DNA of 64,000 nt from Cannabis sativa (taxonomy: Eukaryota; Streptophyta; Magnoliopsida; Rosales; Cannabaceae). The position numbers were made by a program, and so were the translations under genes. Position 1 is the first letter of the stretch. The number at the start of each line of letters is the position of its first letter. The notes beneath the pieces were generated by a model. The model saw only the letters and a list, made by a program, of their open reading frames with translations. It did not search any database and was not told the origin of the DNA. The stretch spans positions 7,680,812 to 7,744,811 of the forward strand of contig NC_083604.1 in assembly GCF_029168945.1 (NCBI RefSeq), written 5' to 3'. Of this stretch, positions 10,198 through 22,100 are shown in pieces.

Positions 10198-11085
10198 TAA
10201 TTAAAACATAAGAGAAAATTAACTCCAAATATACTAATAAATAAATTCAATAGAACCGGGTCCACAATAAAATAACGAGATGACCCAACCACACCTAGAA
10301 CCTAACACTGATACATAAATTAAAGCCAGTTAAATAAAATAAATAAATCCAAAACCGATTTCTTGAATTAACTAAATAAAAAATCGGTTCCAGAAAAAAT
10401 TAAATTAAAAACTATTTTTTGAAATAAATAATTCAAGAATTGTTTTTTTCAAATGACTAAATCAAAAACTAATTGAGACAAATTAAAATAGAACTGGTTC
10501 CACAACAAAAGGACTAAAAATAAATAACACACAATAACTCAAAAAATCGGTTATAATTAAAAAAAAAAAAAAACAGCTCCAAAAATACTAATACATAACT
10601 AAAATAGAACTGGTCGGTTCCACAATAAAAGGAATAAAAATAAATAACACATAATAACTCAAACCGATCATAATTAAAATAGAACCAGTTATAATTAAAG
10701 AGGAAATTAGTTCCTAAAATACTTGAACATAAATTAAAAAAAAAAAACACCAATTTCACAACAAAATACCTCATAAAACTAGTAATAATTTTTTTTAAAA
10801 AAGACGGTAAGAATCAATTCTAAAAAATACTGAAGCATAAAATATGAACAGAACCAGTTCCATAACAAAATAAAAAAAGTAAAATAATAATAACACACAA
10901 TTCAAATATTATATAAAGAAGTGAGTTATATTTGTCAACTATTTAAAAAATTGAGACAAAAAAATTAGTTCCGTAAATCAACCAAGATAAAAATATACAC
11001 ACAAAAATCAGTTAAATAAAATAAATAAATAAATGACTGGTTCTTTAAACTAACTAAATCAAAAATCAGTTCCCGAAATAACTAA

Positions 11086-11578
11086 GGTGGCGCTTGGTAA
11101 CACTTTTTTAATCAGTTTTCTGTTTTTAAAAGTGGAAAAGTGAAAATATTTTTCAAAAACATGTTCTATAAAACTGTTTTTACTTTCTAATTAATTTTAT
11201 AATTAGAAATCAAAATTTTTTTTTTAAAAAAAAATCACTTTCAAGAATTTTTTAAACAGTTTTTTTTTCGTAATCAATCTTTTGGATTACGACCCGACCC
11301 AGACCAAATCTCCTCCCCATGGCCCTAACGCTGAACTCGACTTCTGATCCGAACCCGAATCCGACTCCGGACCTAGACCCGACTTAAATAAAATCAAAAA
11401 ATAAAAATAAAAATGAACTTTACATAACACACTTTTGTTTTCTGTTTTTAAAATTGAAAAACAAAAGTTGTTACAGAACGCATTTTTATTTTTTAAAAAT
11501 AAATTTTTTAAAAACAAAAATTTTACTTTCATTTTGTGATTAAAAAATTGAAAAACAAAAGTGTTACCAAACGACACC
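11086..11578. mobile_element. Tourist-like MITE (PIF/Harbinger type)
   Basis: A 493-bp element with terminal inverted repeats GGTGGCGCTTGGTAACAC at the left against GGTGTCGTTTGGTAACAC read inward from the right (16 of 18 match). It is flanked by TAA at 11083-11085 and 11579-11581, the 3-bp duplication typical of PIF/Harbinger MITEs. A GC-richer segment of about 110 bp (11281-11390) sits in the otherwise AT-rich interior and repeats a GACCC/GAACCC/GACTCC phrase. No coding capacity. Confidence 0.65.
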
Positions 11579-11581
11579 TAA

Positions 11582-12218
11582 ATTAAAAACTAAGTCCATC
11601 AATTAATTAAATCACAATATATATATAAATGTTTTGCATTGAATGAATCATCACAATGAGACTGCACTAGACACAGAATATTCCCACCCATGAAGTTCTA
11701 TAATTTAACATACCCATCACCCCGACCAAACCAGATTTCCTTTTGGATCCAAACAAAAAGCACATACATAACTTCAAATTTTTGGTTTGTTGTTATATAA
11801 AGGGAATACAACAGAGGTAGACAAGGCTGTAACTTAACCAAGACTCTTAAAGAATAGTCTTTGTACAGTTAAGTTAGTTATAATTTGTATTTAACTAACT
11901 GATTAAACACCAAACCAAGTAGACCAATCTAATGGGTTTGAGTTGAAGAAATCACTAGTCCTCACAGTTGGATATTACATAAGACATGTCAAATAAGAAA
12001 GAAAGTGTAACCAACCAAAGATCACATTGTATTGATCAAAGCAAGGTTACAAAAGACTAAAAATAGAAAATTTTCTTCATCAAACATTACAAAAGACCCA
12101 TCTTTCAATTCAAGAAAAATCAACATAATTCAGCTTAAAACCAAAAAATTCAACATACCCAACTCAAAATAAGGTATTCAAAATCTATAAACCCACACAA
12201 AAAGCATAAATTTCAAAC
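11582..12218. other. Non-coding DNA next to an orphan exon
   Basis: No coding frame is recognisable. Because a minus-strand exon with a good GT donor ends at 12219, part of this stretch may be the intron or 3' region of that lost gene. Confidence 0.35.
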
Positions 12219-12569
12219 CTTCAGAATCCATAGAGCATCAATGGCTTCCTTTAAAATTTCAGGACCTTCCTCCATCTCCGACGACTCATAATCAGACCAC
12301 CACTGCCTCTTCCTTCCATTGTAGAATCCTTCCTCGTAATCTTCTCCTTCTTTGTCTTCGTCTTCATATTCATCTCTTTTGATCACTGTGAAATTAAAAC
12401 CAAATCTTTGAGCACGTCTGGTCTCGAAATTGGAATCCCATCGACGGTAGTGGGTCTGACATGAACGCCGACAGTGGTAGTAAGAAACCCAAGGAAAGCT
12501 GCTGATTGCTTTGATATAGGGGATTTGTTTGAGCCATTGGCTTCGTTCAAGACCTCGATCGTCGAATGT
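12219..12569 (-). pseudogene. Orphan exon of an unrecognised cellular gene
   Basis: A 117-codon minus-strand open frame, bounded upstream by an in-frame TAA (12570-12572) and downstream by a clean splice donor (CTGAAG|GTTTGA) at 12218. The composition looks like a real protein: an aromatic and Arg-rich first half (FPWVSYYHCRRSC, RRWDSNFETRRAQRFGFNF), then an acidic stretch (RDEYEDEDKEGEDYEE), then WWSDYESSE and an amphipathic end (ILKEAIDALWILK). It has no start codon and no partner exons nearby, so it is a remnant. It faintly resembles plastid-targeted plant proteins of unknown function that I cannot name with confidence. It is flanked by the Tourist-like MITE and the LINE. Confidence 0.45.
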
Positions 12570-12987
12570 TTATGTGTGAAAATGAAAAACGAAAAAATTA
12601 AACTAAGCTGAAAATTTACACAAAAACACTAAAATATGGGAATCATAAAATATATTATAAAAATATGGCAGAAACCACAAAAAAGTAAACATTGTTAAAA
12701 TTTCATAACCCAAATGCATTAAAAAAAATGCCATAATATGTTTGCCTCTATGGTGAAAGGCATCAGTGTTACTTAGCACTATGTTATATGTTAATATCGC
12801 TATTAGTTCAACTAAGTATCGGGTCTTATAATTTTTTCTTTGGTGTATTAAGTATTTCGATAGTACTAGTCTTGTCTTTTGACATGGTGTGAATTTGTTG
12901 TTTTGGTTTCGTTCCTTGTCTCTTTTGTTTTGGCTCTTGTCTGTTTTTTGTTTCGTTCTTGGTCTACTCTTTTCAGCTTTTACTGTT
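12570..12987. other. Non-coding DNA and probable LINE 5' leader
   Basis: AT-rich sequence to about 12740, then T-rich leader-like sequence running into the LINE ORF1 start at 12988. The exact LINE 5' end cannot be placed. Confidence 0.4.
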
Positions 12988-14208
12988 ATGGCTTCTTCAA
13001 GTTCTAATTAGGGGCAAAGTGATCTGGATGCTGAAATCACACTGGACTTTGAAGATTATGGTAGACTTGCGTTAGATATGGAAGAGGATGAGGAAGAATA
13101 TGATGTCCAGTGGTGTCTTGTTGGGCAGTTTTTGAATGCTGGAATTATTGATGTTCAAGCCATGAAACATATGATGGCTTCTCTATGGAAACCAGGGAAG
13201 GGGCTGTATGTGAAAGAGTTGGATCAAAATCATTTTTTGTTTCAATTCTACCATGAAATTGATATCAAAAGAGTGATTAACAGAAGTCCATGGACGTTCG
13301 AAAGGAAGCAGCTTATTTTTGAAAGGTTGAAAGTCGGAGATAACCCACGTTCGATCCCGTTAAATCAGCTTGACTTATGGATCCAGATCCATGATTTACA
13401 ACACGGGTTCCCAACTGAACGTACACTGTAGAGGATAGGCAACTATATTGGTAAGTTTATTGAATTCGATGAGAATAATTTTTCTGGTGTTTGGCGTGAA
13501 TACTTTAAGATTCGGGTAACTATCAACCTTGATCATCCATTGAAACGTCGCATGAAGATTCGCCGGTTGGATAGTTCGGAATGGTTCTGGGTGAATTTTA
13601 AATACGAACATGCTCCAACATTCTGTTTTATATGTGGGATTATCGACCATGCTGATAGAACTTGTCCGATCATTTTTTACCTCCCAAAAGAACAAACTGT
13701 AAAACCGTATGGAGCCTTTATGAGGGCCACGGTTCAAAGGCAAATTAAATTAATTGGCTCCCAGTGGCTTCGGTGTGGTAGGATGGATAGAGGCGATCGG
13801 ACTGAAGGTCCTGGTTCTTGCTCTGTCGGAAATAATGGAGGTCCGACTACGGCTCCTAGTTCAACAGGGAAGTTCGACTCATTGATGGTGCATCGTGAAG
13901 AAGATCGGGGACAGGGAGATAATCGTGGGATTACGGAGCCAATAATGGTGCAGAAATGGGGTCCTGATTTTGAGGAGAATATTGAGGGGAATATTGATGT
14001 TAATGTGGTCAACCACATTGACGTGGATATGCATGGAGGTGGAAATACAGATTTGACTATATCTGAACTTAAAAGGAAAAGACCCAATTATGTTGTGCCT
14101 GGAACTTTGGGCTCACAAAAAAATAGTATTTCTGAAAATGAAGAAGTTTTGGTAACAAAAAACTTGTTTGGGGCGGGTCTGGATGCACAGACTCGACAGG
14201 AATCATGA
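12988..14208 (+). pseudogene. LINE ORF1 (DUF4283 and CCHC zinc knuckle)
   Basis: This encodes the nucleic-acid-binding protein of plant L1 elements, which coats LINE RNA. One frame runs from ATG 12988 to TGA 14206-14208 (406 codons) but is broken by TAG at 13009-13011 and TAG at 13429-13431. The N-terminal DUF4283-like domain covers about 13100-13500 (CLVGQFLNAGIIDVQAMKHM, SPWTFERKQLI). A CCHC knuckle, CFICGIIDHADRTC (CX2CX4HX4C), lies near 13621-13665. The C-terminal third is low-complexity, rich in Gly and Asp. The stop overlaps the ORF2 start as ATGA at 14205-14208, a termination-reinitiation arrangement seen in some LINEs. Confidence 0.82.
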
Positions 14209-16801
14209 GTACTTTAAGTTGGAACTGTCGGGGGCTTGGGAATCCTCGGGCCATACAGTTCCTGAAGGATATTGTTGTCCAAAAGAAGCCTAAATTTTTT
14301 TTTTCTTTGTGAAACATTATGTGGAAAAGCTATTCTTGAAAGGGTCCGAGTATCTTTGGGCTATGAGGGCTTATTTGTGGTGGAGGCCCGTGGGCATAGT
14401 GGTGGACTTGCCATGTTATGGAAAATAAGGAAGAGGGGGAGATTTTTGATTTTTCCGACAAGCATATCAATATTCTCACTCATATTCCAAATATGCCTAC
14501 TTGGAGACTTATTGGTGTTTATGGTGAAACAAATAGAAGTCAAAGAGAGAACACTTGGGGTCTTATTCGTCAACAATCAGAAAATGCTCGTTGGCCATTT
14601 GTGTTCATTGGGGATCTCAACAATGTTACTAGCCATAGTGACAAACATGGAGGTCAGCCTTATCCCGAGCGATTGATCCAGGGATTTTGTCATGTTCTTT
14701 CGGAGTGCAATCTTGTTGACATGGAGCTTCATGGCCACCCTTACACGTGGGAGAGAGGACGGGGTACATCTAATTGGACCGAGGTAAGACTTGATAGAGC
14801 TTTGGCTTCACTTTCTTGGCTTAATAATTTCTTGACTGCCAAATTATTTAATCTTCATGCATCCTCGTCAGACCATTGTCCAATTTTTTTGGACCCTATT
14901 ATTGGAAACATATTTATTGGGGTGAAACATTTTCGGTTCGAGAATGCTTGGTTGAGAGAACCCTATTGTCTCCAAGTTGTTAGTGATTGTTGGCGTGAGT
15001 ATGACACTTTTCCTCTCAGTTCAAAAATTTCTAAATGTGGCGAGGTCCTTGCAACTTGGGAAAAAGAGATAACTGGTAATTTTAATCAACAAATCTCTGA
15101 ATGCAAGAGCTTGATTCGGCGATTAAAAGGGAAGAATGATCAAGTGTCTGTTGAGGCCCATCGCATAGCGGAAAAAGATCTTTTTGAAGTGCTTACTAAA
15201 AGGGAAGTGTTTTGGAAACAACGCTCCAAGCAACTTTGGATCAAAGAAGGAGGTAGAAATAGTAAGTATTTCCATATTTCAGCGAGTGCTCGTAAACGTC
15301 AAAATACGATTCATAAGTTACAAGATGAGAATGGGAGTTTGCTTGATTGGGAGTCGGGTTTGGGCGATCATATGGTCAGTTTCTACACTGAGTTATTTTC
15401 TACTTCGGGTAGTCTTCATACTGATATTCTTGAAGATATTACCCCTGCTATTACTTCAGAAATGAATACTGATTTGTTGGCTCCGGTTACTACTGAAGAA
15501 GTGAGAAAGGCCCTTTTCCAGATGCATCCTGACAAGTCTCCTGGTCCAGATGGTATGACTCTGGGTTTTTTCCAGAAGTGTTGGGACATAGTGGGTTCGG
15601 ATGTGGTTCAACTTGTACGAGAATTTTTTGATTCCGCATTTATTCCTGAAGCTTTGAACAATACTAATCTGGTGCTCATTCCTAAGAAGAAGAATCCTGA
15701 AAGGATGGGTGATCTTCGCCCAATTGCTCTTTGTAATGTGGTCTATAAGGTCATCTCTAAGGTAATGGCTAATAGACTCAAGTTGTTTTTGACTGATATT
15801 GTCTCTGAGAACCAGAGTGCTTTTGTTCCTGGTAGACTTATTACAGACAACATTTTGGTGTCTTTTGAGATAATGCATTATCTTAAAAGGAAAAGCAAGG
15901 GCAAGGTGGGACAAATGGCTTTTGAAGTTAGACATGAGTAAGGCCTACGATCGAGTTGAATGGTCTTTTCTGGAAGTGTTGCTCTTGAAGCTGGGGTTTC
16001 ATCCCAGATGTGTGCAGTTGATTATGGCTTTGGTTGTTTCTGTCCGATACTTGATCATCTCGGGTGGGCAACATTTGGGTCCTATCGCTCCCTCTCGGGG
16101 AATACGTCAGGGTGATCCTTTATCCCCTTATCTTTTCATTATTTGTGTTGAGGGTCCTTCTTCTCTCATTCGAAAATATGAAACTAAAGGGTGGATTAAA
16201 GGTTGTCAAGTTGCTCGGGGGGCTCCTCACATCACTCATATGTTTTTTGCCGATGATAGCTACCTTTATTGTCGGGCTCTAGAAAGTGAAGCACAAAGGA
16301 TTATGACACTTCTTGAGAAGTATGAACTTGCTTCTAGTCTGAAAGTGAATCGTCAAAAGTCGTCCATATTCTTCAGCAAGAATACTAATTTGTCTACTCG
16401 GGACAACATTTGCTCTATTATGGGGATGCATGAAGCTAGAGATGATGGCTTTTATTTGGGGCTGCCTAACATCATGAAACATAATAAAAATGCGGTGTTA
16501 GGATTTCTTAAGGATAAAATGAGGAAAAGAGTTGAAAGTTGGGATAGTAAGTTTTTGTCTCGAGCGGGAAAAGAAGTGCTTATCAAATTGGTTGCCCAAT
16601 CTCTACCAAACTATACTATGAGTGTGTTTCTAATCCCAAAAGGAATCTGTGAAGACTTAGAGCAATTGATGAATAAATCAGGTATACATTGGATGAAGTG
16701 GGACCGAATGTGTGAAGCAAAGGATCAGGGAGGGATGGGTTATCGTCATCTACATGATTTTAATATAGCTCTTCTTGGCAAACAAGCGTGGAGACTACAT
16801 A

Positions 16802-19074
16802 TGTAACGCCCTAAATAATTAGGCACGCTACCCAAAAAAAATTCTTATGAACCCTAATCCCCTAATCGGGATTACTAATTAAAATAGCGCAGAATTTAAA
16901 CTTTTATATTAAACAGACTGAAAATAAACTTTTAATATATTTAAACTTTTCAAAATAGTTGGGATCCCAAAAAATATTTACAAACTTATTACAAGTTCTT
17001 TCTTACTAGCTGTCCTAAGCGGCAAAAACAGAATACAAAAGTCAACACTGTTAGACCCATAACCCGCTTGGTCTGAAGTGGCGTGAACATGTACATTCTT
17101 CATCCTGCTCCTGAAACTCATGACTGATTAGCTAATGTCTTACCCTTTCCTGCACAGTAGAGCACCCGTGAGCCAAGCCCAGCAAGACAGTATAAATCAT
17201 AACAAATATAATATGCGCATTCACATATATGTCTGTATAGCACAAACCTAATCACTATGTCAACATGCCCAATTATGTCTACATGGCGTAGACCTATGTG
17301 TTGCGCTCACACATCTAATTGAATCTACGTGACGTAGACCCACGTGTTGCTCTCACACGTCTAAATACATTAAGGCCTTAGGAGTGGTTCATCTCGGTTA
17401 TGTGTACCGAGTCCAACCTGATTATTCCTTGAGCGCATAATCCTTAAATTTCATTTCAATTAACAAGGCATGGCATTTATACACATATTCTACTAGAGTA
17501 ATAACCCTAGGCTAACAAACAGTTCCTATTAGGGTAATAACCCTAATCCCGGTTACAATAACTCACATATACCAAATTCACAAAAGCGCCACTGCGCATA
17601 CTCTACGTGCAAATTACTGTCTTACCTGTTGTCCAGCTATAGAAGAAGATTCTGAATCCCCGGGTGCTCCTGATCAGTTGCCGATAATCCTAGTCACACA
17701 AATTCGGGATAATTCATACTTAGGGTTAAACCCTTACTTTTAACTCAATCAAATTCAAGCATGGCATTTACAATTCCGATAATCATACAGATCTCGGAAC
17801 GAGCTTTCCAACGATATAAAGAACTCCCAAATCGGAGTTCAGAATCAAAAGTTACAAACTTTGAAAAATCAACTCAAAACTGCCCAAAAACACGAGGGCG
17901 GGCCGCGGCATGCCCCATACCATGCCGCGACACCTGGGACAAAACCCAGGTTCCACCAAGAGGGGCGGGCCGCAGCATGCTCTGGCCCAGGTTCCACCAA
18001 GAGGGGCTGGCTGGGGCATGCTCCAAAGCATGCCGCGGCATCTGGGTGCAGAACCCAGAAACCAGCAAGTTTCTCTTCGAATTTCAGCCCAAAAACTCAA
18101 TCTTTTCTTAGAAATTTCACAACCAAATCACAAATTTGCATATAGGATTAATAGCACATACTAGATACTCATTTATCATATTACATGCATCAAAATCCCA
18201 GAATTCAAATTGCTCAAAAACACTCAATATCATGCTTAAGATTAACAAAACCTAAGCTCAAACTCAAGAACTTCAAAACCAAGCTCTTCAAACCAATTCC
18301 AGCAATTAAACACTAAATTTTACACCTGAAATTTTAACCTAGAATTACCAATAATCTCAGCCCAATTCAATAACAAGCATACAACAAGTCAAACTCAAAT
18401 CCACTCCAAGATAACACTAAATCACCCAGCACCTTTCTTTCAATCAACCAACTTCAAATCAACAAGTTCTTCACAAATTTAAGCTTTGAAAATGGAAAGG
18501 GGTGAAAGAGAGGGAGAGGGTTCGGTGAGAGAGAGAGAGAGAATACCAGAAAAATACAATTCATTTTCTCTCAAAATCCAATAAATTCAATTTAACTCAA
18601 TAATGGTCAAATGACCATTTTGCCCTTAGGGCTATAAAACATACATATTCATTTTCAAGGTCATAAATGCCATTTCGCACCCAAATATTGCCAAATAAAT
18701 TTTAGATTATCACATATCAAATAAAATGCCAAATAATCAATTCAATTTACATTTCGGGCCCGAACCCGGTTCGGCCCAAAACTCCCAGGTGTGACTATAC
18801 CGCGCCAACCTGTCAGAACACACCTGAAAAGACAACACAGGCATACTATATAATAATATAGTTCTATTAAGCATGTAATTAAATTAATTTCATCAATTTA
18901 CCCCTCTCGGGTCATAATTACAAAAATGCCCCTAGCTCACCAACGGGGTCTTTAACATATTAAAATTCATAAAATTTCACATATATTGAACTATATAATA
19001 ATATAATTTCTCAATTAACTCATAATTATCTAATTAGGGTTTTTCTAATCTTTTTCTTAATTTCGGGTATTACA
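16802..19074 (-). repeat. Gypsy-1 left (3') LTR, 2273 bp
   Basis: Plus-strand ends are TGTAACGCCC and CGGGTATTACA. Relative to the right LTR it keeps about 567 bp (between AAGCG at 17017 and AAGCG at 17584) and has a tandem copy of a roughly 41-bp GC-rich segment near 17945-18030 (GTTCCACCAAGAGGGGC repeated). A GA microsatellite lies at about 18526-18541. Confidence 0.92.
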
Positions 19075-19089
19075 ATTACCCCCTCCTTA
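19075..19089 (-). promoter_or_regulatory. Gypsy-1 polypurine tract
   Basis: Minus-strand AAGGAGGGGGTAAT directly abuts the 3' LTR, the place where plus-strand DNA synthesis is primed. Confidence 0.8.
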
Positions 19090-19109
19090 TAGAAATTTCG
19101 TCTCGAAAT

Positions 19110-22100
19110 TTACCTGAACAACTCTGGATATTTCTGCTGCATATCCGTCTCGAGCTCCCAGGTTGCCTCTTCTACTTTACTGTTCCTCCACAGTACTTTC
19201 ACTAGTGCCACAGTCTTGCTTCTCAATACTTTCTCTCTTTTATCAAGTATTTGCACTGGTTGTTCCTCATATGATAAGTCTGGTTGAAGTTCCAACGCTT
19301 CATTACTCAGAACATGGGACGAGTCTGAGACATACTTCCGAAGCATTGAAACATGGAACACATTATGTACAGCTGCCAGCGCTGGGGGCATAGCCAACCT
19401 GTATGCACCTTGCCCTATCCTTTCTAGGATTTCAAAAGGTCCAATAAACCTCGGGCTAAGCTTTCCCTTCTTCCCAAAGCGTTTTATGACTTTCATCGGA
19501 GATATTCGGAGAAATACCATGTCCCCGACCTGGAAATCAATATCTCGATGCTTTGAATCGGCATAACTCTTCTGCCTATTCTGAGCCGCGAGCATTCGCG
19601 CTCTAATTTTGTCAATTGCCTCACTTGTTTTCTGAGCAGCTTCGGGACCCAAGAACTTTCTTTCACCCACTTCATCCCAGTGAATGGGCGATCTACATTT
19701 CCTTCCATACAAAAGTTCATAAGGAGCCATCCCGATTGTTGCCTGATAGCTGTTATTATAAGAAAACTCGATCAGGGGAAGGTACTTTACCCATGATCCT
19801 TCAAAGTGAAGCACACATGCCCGTAGCATGTCTTCTAAAATCGGAATGGTCCTCTCGGATTGTCCATCCGTCTGAGGATGAAAAGCTGTGCTGAACTTTA
19901 ATTGAGTTCCCATAGCTCGATGCAAACTTTCCCAGAATCTTGATGTAAACTTCGGATCTCTATCCGACACAATGGACTTTGGGACACCATGCAGACGAAC
20001 AATTTCTCTAACATATAACTCAGCATACTGATCAATGGAGAAATTTGTCTGAACAGGTAAAAAGTGAGCAGACTTTGTAAACCTGTCCACTATGACCCAC
20101 ACAGAGTCAAAGTGTCCCGTGGTTCTAGGCATACCTACCACGAAGTCCATAGCCATATCTTCCCATTTCCATTCTGGTATTTTTAGCGGTTGCAGCAACC
20201 CTGCAGGGCGCTGGTGTTTAGCTTTTACTTGCTGACACGTAAGGCACTTTGCAACATACTCAGCGATGTCATTCTTCATGCTTGGCCACCAAAACATGGC
20301 TTTCAGGTCTTGGTACATCTTTGTCGACCCTGGATGAACTGAATAAGGAGTCGTGTGAGACTCATCCATGATCTCTTTCTTGATGTTCTCATCCATAGGC
20401 ACACAAATTCGATTCCCAAATCTCAACATTCCCGTTTCATCCACTGAAAAATCACTAGCTTTCCCGGCCAAAACCCTAACTCGGGTTTTTATCAATTTCG
20501 AATCTTGCTTTTGTGCTTCTTTAATTCTCTCAAGAAGAGTGGATTGCAGGGTAATAATAGCCAATTGCCCACAACCAACTCAATTTGAGCTCGAGTCATT
20601 TCATTTGCCAGCTGTTGGGAGGTTTGCTTCATAAAACTCAGCTGACTCTGACCTTTTCTACTCAGGGCATCAGCAACCACGTTGGCTTTACCAAGGTGAT
20701 AAATAATCTCACAATCATAATCTTTCACCAATTCTAGCCAACGCCTCTGCCTCATATTCAAGTCTTTCTGGGTGAAGAAATATTTCAGACTTTTATGATC
20801 AGTGTATATCTCACATTTCTCGCCATAAAGGTAATGTCGCCAAATCTTTAGCGCAAATACCACTGCTACGAGTTCTAAATCGTGAGTAGGGTACCTCTGC
20901 TCGTACTCCTTTAACTGCCGAGAAGCATATGCTATTACCCTCCCAGCCTGTATAAGCACACAGCCGAGACCCTGTCTCGAGGCATCACAATATACCACAA
21001 ACTTTTCCTTATCTGAAGGAAGGGTTAGTAGAGGAGCGGTAATCAAGCGTTGCTTTAACTCCAGGAAACTTTTCTCACACCGATAAGTCCAAATAAATTT
21101 ATGATTCTTTCGGGTCAGCTCCGTTAAGGGTACAACAATCTTAGAAAAAACCTCAACGAATCGACGGTAATAACCGGCCAAACCCAGAAAACTTCTAACC
21201 TCTGCAGCCGATTTCGGTGCTGGCCAATCCCGAACAGCTTCAATTTTGGTCGGATCCACCATGATCCCATCTTTATCCACTATGTGCCCCAAAAATGAGA
21301 CACGAGATAACCAGAACTCACACTTTTTAAACTTGGCATAAAGCTTGTGATCCCGTAACCTTTGTAAAACCGCCTTGAGATGCAATTCATGCTCTACTTC
21401 CGTCTCAGAGTACACTAAAATGTCGTCATTAAACACAATCACGAACCTATCAAGATAATCCTTAAACACCCGGTTCATCAAATCCATGAATGCCGCCGGG
21501 GCATTAGTGAGTTCAAAAGACATCACAAGAAATTCATAGAGTCCATACCGAGTACGGAACGCAGTTTTCGAGATATCTTCCTCTCGAATTCTCAGCTGAT
21601 GATAGCCTGAGCGAAGATCGATCTTGGAAAAGACCGTCTTCTCTTTCAGTTGATCAAACAGATTATCAATTCGAGGTAAAGGATACTTGTTCTTAATGGT
21701 AAGCTTGTTCAACTCTCGGTAGTCAATACACATTCGCAGGGTTCCGTCTTTCTTCTTCACAAATAGAACCAGAGCACCCCAAGGTGAGTAGCTCGGTCTA
21801 ATGAATCCTAGATTCAATAACTCTTGCAACTGTATCTTCAATTCCTTCAATTCGGCTGGAGCCATTCGGTACGGTGCCTTAGACACTGGATCCACTCCCA
21901 GAGCCAGTTCAATAACAAATTCAATTTCCCGAACAGGTGGCAATCCCGGCAAATCTTATGGAAAGACATCAAGGAACTCACATACCAATTTCGTATTCTC
22001 AGGCCCTGATGTCACAGGTTGGCTAGTGTCCACTACAGTAACTATGAACCCTAGACAACCTCTACCCATCAGGTCTTTAGCTTTCAACAATGATATTCTC

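Larger units (their letters stand above)
7082..11085. repeat. Diverged ~72-bp satellite-like tandem array
   Basis: Repeated variants of a roughly 71-77 bp AT-rich unit: ACTCAAACCGGTTATAATTA, then AAATAGAACCGGTT, CTATAACATAATGAATAAAA and ACAAATAACAC. Copies are clearest at 7082-7440, 7958-8350, 8750-8910 and 10480-10700, with more decayed stretches between (8400-8700, 10240-10480, 10800-11080). The same phrase resumes on both sides of the MITE at 7507-7955 and the Pack-MULE at 8914-10197, so both inserted into the array. Monomers are too diverged for a precise consensus by eye. Confidence 0.6.

Noticed and set aside
10514..10774. 86-codon minus-strand open frame in the satellite-like array
   Set aside because: Phe/Tyr-rich product of the AT-rich tandem repeat. 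Similar repetitive text arises wherever the array is open.
17852..18164. Several overlapping open frames in the Gypsy-1 left LTR (also 24422-24784 in the right LTR)
   Set aside because: They arise from a GC-rich block repeated in both LTRs and are open on both strands, so they are compositional.
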